Shown here in pieces: positions 1 through 4,724 of a stretch of DNA of 5,085 bases (its first letter is position 1; each line of letters starts with the position of its first letter). The notes under the pieces are model-generated. The model did not search any database. It was not told the DNA's origin and saw only the letters and a list, made by a program, of their open reading frames with translations. The stretch comes from an uncultured Thermoleophilia bacterium (GTDB taxonomy: Bacteria > Actinomycetota > Thermoleophilia > UBA2241): positions 1 through 5,085 of the forward strand of contig CAIXSE010000647.1 of assembly GCA_903921965.1 (NCBI GenBank), read 5' to 3'. The position numbers and the translations under genes were made by a program.

Positions 1-70
1 CGCCGGAGCCCGCCGGCGGGTCGCCGGCGCCGGTGCCGGGATCGTCTTCGGAGGTGGCTCCGCCTGCCAT
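1..70 (-). CDS. N-terminal fragment of an unidentified, probably SOS-regulated protein
   Basis: Only the first 23 codons are inside the window; the gene continues past the left edge. Reading the minus strand from the ATG at 70-68, the peptide begins MAGGATSEDDPGTG and continues rich in Gly, Pro, Ala and Asp. This looks like a disordered N-terminal tail and matches no family I can name. The start is well supported: AGGAG (minus strand, 80-76) lies five bases before the ATG, and further upstream there is a convincing promoter overlapped by a LexA-type operator. Known SOS genes in actinobacteria include lexA, recA, dnaE2, the imuA'/imuB cassette and nucleotide-excision repair genes, but nothing visible picks one of them. 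That it is a coding gene is fairly secure; that it belongs to the DNA-damage response is inferred from the operator alone. Confidence 0.7.
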   Translation of the reverse strand, partial: MAGGATSEDDPGTGAGDPPAGSG

Positions 71-112
71 GACTGCTCCTGGGGGCCGTGTGGGATCGTG
101 CGAGGGACCCCG

Positions 113-141
113 ACCTTAGCACGAACATATGTTCGTGTAAA
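113..141 (-). promoter_or_regulatory. Sigma-70-type promoter of the left-edge gene
   Basis: On the minus strand a -35 hexamer TTTACA (141-136, five of six matches to TTGACA) is followed by a 17-base spacer and a -10 hexamer TAAGGT (118-113, fitting the actinobacterial TANNNT pattern). Transcription would begin near position 106, giving a leader of about 35 bases before the ATG at 70. The spacer is almost completely filled by the palindrome at 120-137, so a bound repressor would occlude RNA polymerase. Confidence 0.7.
120..137. promoter_or_regulatory. LexA binding site (SOS box)
   Basis: The sequence CACGAACATATGTTCGTG is an 18-base perfect palindrome. Its core CGAAC-ATAT-GTTCG fits the SOS box of actinobacteria and Bacillus (CGAAC-N4-GTTCG type) with no mismatch in the conserved half-sites. 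It lies between, and partly over, the -35 and -10 elements of the minus-strand promoter, 49 bases before that gene's ATG, which is the usual place for a LexA operator. It is 122 bases upstream of the divergent cupin gene start, so control of that gene is possible but not shown, since no plus-strand promoter overlapping the box is evident. Confidence 0.85.
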
Positions 142-184
142 CGCCGGACGGAAAAGCGGCGTCGGCGGCTTCACCTGCAGGGCG

Positions 185-204
185 GGGGCGAATGGCGTCG
201 CCCC
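185..204 (+). repeat. Inverted repeat in the region upstream of the cupin gene
   Basis: GGGGCGA (185-191) and TCGCCCC (198-204) form a perfect 7-bp stem with a 6-base loop, ending 55 bases before the cupin start codon. If the cupin transcript starts upstream of this point, the hairpin would sit in its leader. There is no T-tract, so an intrinsic terminator is unlikely, and such short GC stems arise easily in this base composition. Confidence 0.3.
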
Positions 205-259
205 TGTTGCCCGCGGGTACACATCACCGGGGTGCGAAGGGCGAGTGGAGGGGAGAGCT

Positions 260-583
260 ATGGACGTCCTCATCGACTGGGGCGGCATCGCACGGGACCC
301 GGACGAAATGCGTCCGGGGGTCCTGTTCAAGGTCTGCGAGCGGGCCGGCCGGCAGGTGGCTCTGATGGAGTTCACCGAGGGGTTCGTCAAAGAAGGGTGG
401 TGCACCGAGGGGCACCTGGTCCAGGTGCTCGACGGCGAGGCATCGCTGTGCTTCAGGGATGGAAGGACCGTCCGGCTGCGCGCAGGAGACACCGGGATCA
501 TCTCCGCCGGAGAGGCGGACGCACACAGGATGGAGCTCCGCAAGGGCGAGCGTGTCGTGATCCTCGACTTCGAGCAGCCCTGA
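260..583 (+). CDS. Small single-domain cupin protein
   Basis: This encodes a 107-residue cytoplasmic protein with no signal peptide or membrane segment. The start ATG at 260 follows a purine-rich Shine-Dalgarno run (GGAGGGGAGAG, from about 246). In-frame upstream codons as far as 98 read through low-complexity sequence and the SOS box and are not convincing. A single small beta-barrel cupin is indicated by the E50-G51-H52 to G59-E60 segment (motif 1, Leu-Val-Gln-Val-Leu-Asp-Gly-Glu) and the G76-D77 to H89 segment (motif 2, pattern G-x5-x-x-G-x2-x2-H with Ala in place of the usual Pro). H52, E60 and H89 are candidate metal ligands, but motif 1 has only one clear His instead of the HxH pair, so metal binding is uncertain. 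Proteins of this size and type are often stand-alone sugar, ligand or metal sensors or isomerase-like enzymes; the substrate cannot be read from the sequence. It is divergent from the SOS-type gene and convergent with the HAD gene, so it appears monocistronic. Confidence 0.85.
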   Translation: MDVLIDWGGIARDPDEMRPGVLFKVCERAGRQVALMEFTEGFVKEGWCTEGHLVQVLDGEASLCFRDGRTVRLRAGDTGIISAGEADAHRMELRKGERVVILDFEQP

Positions 584-634
584 ACAGCAGCGGTCACGGC
601 GACGGCGGTCACTCGTCTGCAGCCGGCTCGGATC

Positions 635-650
635 GCCCGGGTGCCCGGGC
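635..650. repeat. GC-rich palindrome in the convergent gap
   Basis: GCCCGGG (635-641) and CCCGGGC (644-650) form an inverted repeat around a 2-base centre, about 50 bases after the cupin stop codon. It could form a short hairpin in the 3' end of the cupin transcript, but no T-tract follows, so termination here would be weak or protein-assisted. The rest of the 584-753 gap shows no gene that I can support. Confidence 0.3.
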
Positions 651-714
651 CCGTCGCGCCGGGTGAACGCGGGAGTCGCGCGGCGCATTGCCGCTCACGT
701 GGGACTCGACGTGC

Positions 715-754
715 ACCGGCGCGGGCGGTCGTGGCCGGCGCCGGCCCCGCCGGT
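715..754 (-). terminator. Possible hairpin at the 3' end of the HAD gene
   Basis: ACCGGCG (715-721) pairs with CGCCGGT (748-754), and between them lies a 14-base perfect palindrome GGCCGGCGCCGGCC (733-746). Alternative GC-rich hairpins can therefore form right at the stop codon of the minus-strand HAD gene and facing the cupin gene. No U-run follows on either strand. In high-GC actinobacteria such T-less stems are often proposed as terminators, but this is a weak call based on position and pairing only. Confidence 0.25.
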
Positions 755-1503
755 CAGGAGCTGAGCGTCACGTCCGCGAGGTCGGGCACCACCACGTCGG
801 CGCCGTGCTCGAGCAGCGCCGCGGCCTGGTCGAGGCGGTCGACGCCGATGACGAGGCCGAACCCGCCCCGCCGCCCGGCCTCGACCCCGGAGAGCGCGTC
901 CTCGACGACCACGGCGCGGGGCGGTTCGACGCCCAGGCGCCGCGCCGTCTCGAGGTAGGCGGCCGGGTCGGGCTTGCCGGCCAGGCCGAGCTCGTCGGAC
1001 ACCACGCCGTCGACGCGCTGGTCGAACAGGCCGGTCAGGCCGGTCGCCTCGAGCACCATGACGGTGTTGCGGCTCGACGACATGAGGCCCACGCCGAGCC
1101 CGGCGCGGTGCAGCTCGTCGATCAGCGCGACCGTCGCCGGGTACGTCTTCACGCCGTTCTCCCTCACCTCGGCCACGAAGTACTCGTCCTTGCGGTTGCC
1201 GAGGCCGCACACCGTGGGGGTACCGGCGGCGTCGGACGGGTCGCCCTGCGGCAGCTCGATGCCGCGCGAGGCGAGGAAGTCACGCACGCCGTCGTACCTG
1301 GGCTTGCCGTCGACGTACAGCCGGTAGTCGCGCTCGAGGTCGAAGGGTGTGAACGGCTCGTCGCGGGCCGCGGCCCGCTCCCGCAGGAACCCGTCGAACA
1401 GCCGCTTCCAGGCCGCGGCGTGGACGGCCGAGGTCTGGGTCACCACGCCGTCCAGGTCGAAGATCACGGCGTCGAAGCGCCCTGTCGAGATCACAGCGTC
1501 CAC
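754..1503 (-). CDS. HAD-superfamily beta-phosphoglucomutase-like enzyme
   Basis: This encodes a cytoplasmic protein of about 249 residues of the beta-phosphoglucomutase/YqaB branch of the HAD superfamily. Motif I is FDLDGVVT (15-22), with D16 as the nucleophile and D18 as the acid/base. H28 and W32 (HAAAWK) match H20 and W24 of Lactococcus beta-phosphoglucomutase. The cap domain holds YVDGKPRYDGVRDFL (63-77; R69 matches R49) and GLGNRKDEYF (100-109; K105 matches K76). Motif II is S142-S144, R145, N146; motif III is K177 in GKPDP; motif IV is VVVEDALSG with E201 and D202. Such enzymes interconvert beta-glucose 1-phosphate and glucose 6-phosphate after maltose or trehalose phosphorolysis. Mycobacterial homologues sit beside GH65 phosphorylases, but none is visible here, so a sugar-phosphate phosphatase remains possible. 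The chosen GTG at 1503 lies just after AAGGCGGGGAG; a GTG at 1494 is nearly as good, while the TTG at 1560 has no ribosome site. Confidence 0.88.
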   Translation of the reverse strand: MDAVISTGRFDAVIFDLDGVVTQTSAVHAAAWKRLFDGFLRERAAARDEPFTPFDLERDYRLYVDGKPRYDGVRDFLASRGIELPQGDPSDAAGTPTVCGLGNRKDEYFVAEVRENGVKTYPATVALIDELHRAGLGVGLMSSSRNTVMVLEATGLTGLFDQRVDGVVSDELGLAGKPDPAAYLETARRLGVEPPRAVVVEDALSGVEAGRRGGFGLVIGVDRLDQAAALLEHGADVVVPDLADVTLSS

Positions 1504-1692
1504 GTCTCCCCGCCTTGTCGGATTGCAGGGTGGTCGTACCCGGATGCGCGCCGGGGACAACGGGGCAGGGGTGTGCGGACTGCCGCTCGCTCACGCCGGT
1601 GTGCAGGTTTTCGGGCCGGCACCCGATACACTTGCCACGGAGGACAGCCGCCGGGCCGGCCGGCGGGCTGCGGTTCGTTCGGGGGAGGAGCC
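1504..1692. promoter_or_regulatory. Divergent intergenic region between the HAD gene and the transporter cluster
   Basis: These 189 bases must hold the promoters for both flanking genes. For the plus strand the best -10 candidate is TACACT (1627-1632, TANNNT type), but no good -35 lies 16-18 bases upstream. It is followed by a GC-rich hairpin candidate at 1645-1670 (CAGCC...GGCTG outer arms, GCCGG/CCGGC inner arms, one bulged G), then the ribosome site at 1681-1690. For the minus strand only a weak pair is visible: TTGTCC at 1560-1555 and TACGAC at 1538-1533. No small gene or known riboswitch is recognisable. Confidence 0.35.
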
Positions 1693-2673
1693 GTGAGACA
1701 CGCGCATCACGACGACACCGAGTCACGCCGGCTGTACAGGCTGCTGAAGATCGGCCTGGTCATCGAGATACCGCTCGTCGTCCTCACCGTGACCAGCGCG
1801 ATCATCGCCGGCTCGGCGGCCCTCATCGCCCTGGCTGCACAGTCCGGCATCGCCCTGGTGATCAACGCCTTCGCCGTGTACGCCATCCGCCAGGTGCTGC
1901 GCGAGAACGTGTACACGCACCCGTACGGCGCCGGCAAGCTCGAGAACTTCTCGGCCTTCCTCTGCGGCGTCCTGTACGTGCCGTCGGGCCTGTTCGTGCT
2001 CTACGACTCCATCGAGCGGCTCATCGACGCGCCGGAGGTGGGCTACATCACCGGCCTCATCCCCGTGGTCTGCACGTTCGCGACCGGCGCCATCCTGTTC
2101 ACGATGGCCAAGCGCCTCACGAACCGGACGGCCGATCCGTCGCCGCTGCTCGTCGCCTACAAGGCCGACTACTTCATCGGCATGTGCACCGACGGCGGCG
2201 TGCTGGTGGCCTTCGTGCTCGGGTCCCTGCTCGTCTCCTGGGGGGAGCCCGCCGTCGGCGACCGCATCGACCCGGTCATCGCCCTGGTCATGGCCGTCTA
2301 CATGCTGTACATCGGGCAGGAACTCGTGCGGCACAACTTCCGCGCGCTCATGGACCTGCCGCTGGCGGAGAAGGAGCAGCTGGCCATCACCAAGGTCCTG
2401 GCGCACCACTACGCCGACTACGACGAGGTCGGCATCGTGTTCACGCGCCAGAGCGGCAACCGCCGGTACGTCGAGATAGAGCTGGGCTTCGACGGCGAGA
2501 AGACGGTGGAGCACGTGCACCGGCTCAGCCGGCACATGGAGGAGGACCTCTCGGCCGAGCTGCCCGGCCTCTTCTTCCACATCGTGCCGGTGTGGGAGGA
2601 GGAGGTCGAGCGCGAAGAGGCCGCGGCGGCGCTCACCGGGGGCATCGCCGGCGACGCCCCGGCGGTCTCCTAG
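1693..2673 (+). CDS. CDF-fold membrane transporter with non-canonical metal sites (first paralogue)
   Basis: This encodes a 326-residue integral membrane protein of the cation diffusion facilitator fold. It starts at GTG 1693, four bases after GGAGG in GGGGGAGGAG. There is a short His/Asp-rich N-terminus (RHAHHDD), then six hydrophobic helices at about 18-40, 42-65, 86-105, 118-139, 160-183 and 193-212. A cytoplasmic ferredoxin-like dimerisation domain follows (about 225-300), then an acidic/alanine tail. The HPYGAGKLENFSA stretch (76-88) is the CDF loop after helix 2. By eye alignment with E. coli YiiP, the helix 2 ligands D45 and D49 are replaced by Q50 and A54. In helix 5 the D is kept (D167) but the His four residues before is G163. 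H75 of the loop site is A80 although H71 is kept as H76, and in the C-terminal domain H296 is kept while D285 is V298. Ordinary Zn/Fe/Mn proton antiport is therefore doubtful. It is followed after 92 bases by the binding-protein gene. Confidence 0.85.
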   Translation: MRHAHHDDTESRRLYRLLKIGLVIEIPLVVLTVTSAIIAGSAALIALAAQSGIALVINAFAVYAIRQVLRENVYTHPYGAGKLENFSAFLCGVLYVPSGLFVLYDSIERLIDAPEVGYITGLIPVVCTFATGAILFTMAKRLTNRTADPSPLLVAYKADYFIGMCTDGGVLVAFVLGSLLVSWGEPAVGDRIDPVIALVMAVYMLYIGQELVRHNFRALMDLPLAEKEQLAITKVLAHHYADYDEVGIVFTRQSGNRRYVEIELGFDGEKTVEHVHRLSRHMEEDLSAELPGLFFHIVPVWEEEVEREEAAAALTGGIAGDAPAVS

Positions 2674-2699
2674 GCACCGGCGGCCGCCGGATGTAGCAT
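2671..2699 (+). promoter_or_regulatory. Candidate promoter of the solute-binding protein gene, with palindromic spacer
   Basis: TAGGCA (2671-2676, four of six matches to the -35 consensus and containing the preceding stop codon) and TAGCAT (2694-2699, TANNNT type) are separated by exactly 17 bases. The spacer contains a 14-base perfect palindrome, CCGGCGGCCGCCGG (2677-2690), which could be an operator or the stem of a hairpin ending the upstream transcript. Transcription would begin near 2706, giving a leader of about 60 bases to the ATG at 2766, or a leaderless message beginning at the GTG at 2706. Confidence 0.4.
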
Positions 2700-2765
2700 T
2701 CGGCCGTGACCGCGACGGCGCCGGGGCGGCCCGTCGCGGGGGGACTGTCGTCCGGAGGGGGGTCG

Positions 2766-4610
2766 ATGCACCTGGCGACCGTGCGCGCGAGGGCGCGCCG
2801 CCGTCTGCGCGCGCCTGCGACGCTCGTCGCGGCGGCGCTGTTCGCCGCCGCGTACGCCGGCCTCGCCTGCGGCCCGGCCGGCGCCTCTCCGGCCCCCGCT
2901 CCGTCCGCTTCGGAGAAGCCCGTCACGGCGCACTTCGGGACGACCTCCGACGCCGACAACCTCAACCCGTTCCTCGGGTGGAGCGGCACCTCGTACGAGA
3001 TCCTCCACCTCAATTACGACTTCCTCGTCGGGTACGCCCCCGACCTATCGCCGCGCCCCGAGCTGGCCACCAGCTGGGAGGTCACGCCCGACGGCAGGAC
3101 GTGGACCTTCCACCTGCGGCGCGGCGTGACCTGGCAGGACGGGGAGCCGTTCAGCGCCGACGACGTCGCCTTCACGTTCAACTACATCATCGACAACGAC
3201 CTCACGGCGTTCGCCAGCTACACCAACGACATCGAGCGTGCGGTGGTCATCGACCCGTACACGGTGGAGCTTCGCTGCCACAGGCCCAAGGCGAACATGC
3301 TGCGCCTGTGGGTGCCGATCCTCCCCGAGCACATCTGGAGCGCCGTCCCCGGAGCGCGCGCCGGCACCGACTACGTGGTCGAGCCGCCCATCGTGGGGAC
3401 GGGGCCGTTCCAGACGGTCGAGGCCCGCAAGGGCCAGTTCATCAAGCTCGTGAAGAACCCGCACTACTGGGTGAGGGGCAAGCCGTACCTCGACGAGCTG
3501 GTGATCGAGATCTACCAGAACGCCGACACCATGGGGCAGGACCTGCGCATCGGGGTGCTCGACTACGCGCAGGGCGTGCCGGCGGCGCAGTTCGAGGCCC
3601 TGTCGGCCGAACCCAGCCTCGCCGTGAACGCCGCCGACGTGCGGTACTTCGACGACATCGCCATCAACTGCTACGACAGCCCGGACAGCCTCGGTCACCC
3701 CGCCCTGCGCGACCCGGAGTTCCGGCGTGCCCTGGCGAGGGCGGTCGACAGGGAGCGCGTCGTGGCGCTGTCGTACGGCGGGTACGCGCTCCCCGGGCAG
3801 AGCCTCATCACGCCGGGCGTGCCCGGGTACTACTGGGCGCCGCCCCCCGGCCGGGAGCTCGGCTTCGACCTCGCGGCGGCGTCGCGGCAGCTCGACGAGG
3901 CCGGGTACCCGCTCGAGGGCGGGATGCGGACGGACAAGGAGGGCGCGCCCATCACGCTGCGCCTGTGGGCGCGCTCCGACGACGTCGCGAGCCAGACGAC
4001 GGGCAAGCTCGTCGCGGGGTGGTTCTCGCAGCTGGGCCTGCACATCGACCTCCAGACGATGGACCCGGGGGCGATCAGCGACGCGCTCTACAACTACGAG
4101 GACGGCAGGTACGCCCCCGACTACGACCTCTACATCTGGGGGTGGGGCGAGTACGTCGACCCCGACTACATCCTCAACGTGTTCACCTCGTCCCAGATCG
4201 GCGGGTGGAACGACGGCTGCTGGTCGAACGAGGAGTACGACCGCCTGTACCGGCAGCAGGCCCAGACGATCGACCCCGTCGTGCGCCGCCCCCTGGTGGA
4301 CCGCATGGCGGAGATCTTCTACACCGAGGCGCCGCTCATCGTGACCGACTACCAGCAGCAGCTCGAGGTGTACAACGTCGCGAAGTGGGAGGGCTGGACC
4401 AAGGCGCCGCCGCGGTCCGGACCGGTGGCGTTCTCGAACGACAACATCGACACCTACGTGAACCTGCGCCGGCGGCCGGCGCCCGTGCCGCACGACGACG
4501 GCGGCGTGGGCACCGGCGTGTACGTGGGCGTCGCGGTGGCCGTGCTCGCCGGCGCCGTGGTGACGGTGCTCGTCATGCGGCGCAGCCGGAGCCGCTCCGT
4601 GGAGGAGTGA
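2766..4610 (+). CDS. Extracellular family 5 solute-binding protein with a C-terminal membrane anchor
   Basis: This encodes a 614-residue exported binding protein of the oligopeptide/nickel (SBP_bac_5) family. The start ATG at 2766 has GGAGGGGGG just upstream and is immediately followed by a basic n-region (RARARRRLR, 7-15) and a hydrophobic core (18-34). A possible lipobox ends at C35 (A-G-L-A-C), though it is atypical; AGA-S at 39-41 is an alternative signal-peptidase site. An Ala/Pro/Ser linker leads to the mature domain at about 52. The family signature is the ELATSWEVTPDG (99-110), TWTFHLRRGVTWQDG (112-126) and PFSADDVAFTFNY (128-140) run. The typical C-lobe Asp/Tyr/Trp-rich stretch (DYDLYIWGWGEYVDPDY) is also present. 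After the domain there is a glycine-rich hinge, a hydrophobic helix (about 581-604) and the basic tail RRSRSRS, predicting a C-terminal membrane anchor facing outward. Such proteins deliver peptides, nickel or other small ligands to an ABC permease, but none is visible here. An in-frame GTG at 2706 would add 20 residues. Confidence 0.92.
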   Translation: MHLATVRARARRRLRAPATLVAAALFAAAYAGLACGPAGASPAPAPSASEKPVTAHFGTTSDADNLNPFLGWSGTSYEILHLNYDFLVGYAPDLSPRPELATSWEVTPDGRTWTFHLRRGVTWQDGEPFSADDVAFTFNYIIDNDLTAFASYTNDIERAVVIDPYTVELRCHRPKANMLRLWVPILPEHIWSAVPGARAGTDYVVEPPIVGTGPFQTVEARKGQFIKLVKNPHYWVRGKPYLDELVIEIYQNADTMGQDLRIGVLDYAQGVPAAQFEALSAEPSLAVNAADVRYFDDIAINCYDSPDSLGHPALRDPEFRRALARAVDRERVVALSYGGYALPGQSLITPGVPGYYWAPPPGRELGFDLAAASRQLDEAGYPLEGGMRTDKEGAPITLRLWARSDDVASQTTGKLVAGWFSQLGLHIDLQTMDPGAISDALYNYEDGRYAPDYDLYIWGWGEYVDPDYILNVFTSSQIGGWNDGCWSNEEYDRLYRQQAQTIDPVVRRPLVDRMAEIFYTEAPLIVTDYQQQLEVYNVAKWEGWTKAPPRSGPVAFSNDNIDTYVNLRRRPAPVPHDDGGVGTGVYVGVAVAVLAGAVVTVLVMRRSRSRSVEE

Positions 4611-4618
4611 GGTGAGGC

Positions 4619-4632
4619 CCGCCGCGAGGCGG
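4619..4632 (+). repeat. Small GNRA-loop hairpin after the binding-protein gene
   Basis: CCGCC (4619-4623) and GGCGG (4628-4632) form a 5-bp stem closing the tetraloop GCGA, eight bases after the binding-protein stop codon. It has no following T-tract, so it would more likely be an RNA stability or processing element than a terminator, if it is anything. The remaining 4611-4724 spacer shows no TANNNT -10 element, which favours co-transcription of the next gene with the binding protein. Confidence 0.25.
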
Positions 4633-4724
4633 TCGCGGCCGGCTGCTCAACTTGCGGGGGGAGGGCGTGGGGTGGCTGGAGTGGCGACAGCGTTCCGGCA
4701 GCTTCGGCGGAGGAGGCGCCCGTG

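Noticed and set aside
98..259. In-frame upstream extension of the cupin gene to a GTG at 98
   Set aside because: It would place the SOS palindrome inside the coding region, has no ribosome site, and adds 54 residues with no relation to the cupin fold; ATG 260 has a strong Shine-Dalgarno run.
88..958. Two overlapping plus-strand frames at 88-666 and 641-958
   Set aside because: Both have Arg/Gly-rich shadow composition and overlap the cupin gene or run antisense to the HAD gene without ribosome sites or domains.
688..1692. A long plus-strand open frame continuous with the first CDF-like gene, which would make a 661-residue protein
   Set aside because: The part before 1693 is antisense to the well-supported HAD gene, has low-complexity Arg/Gly/Val/Glu composition and no domain; the GTG at 1693 has its own ribosome site and begins exactly at the CDF family's N-terminus.
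1723..2580. Minus-strand open frame of about 285 codons opposite the CDF-like gene
   Set aside because: It is a high-GC shadow frame with His/Asp/Val/Gly-biased composition and no recognisable domain, while the plus strand encodes a clear transporter.
3045..4493. Minus-strand open frame of about 480 codons opposite the binding-protein gene
   Set aside because: It lies entirely within the family 5 binding-protein gene, whose signature motifs are unambiguous; the antisense product is low-complexity and is explained by third-position GC bias.
2978..4615. Plus-strand +1 frame open through most of the binding-protein gene
   Set aside because: The product is dominated by Arg, Ala and Pro with no domain; it is a shadow of the real frame.
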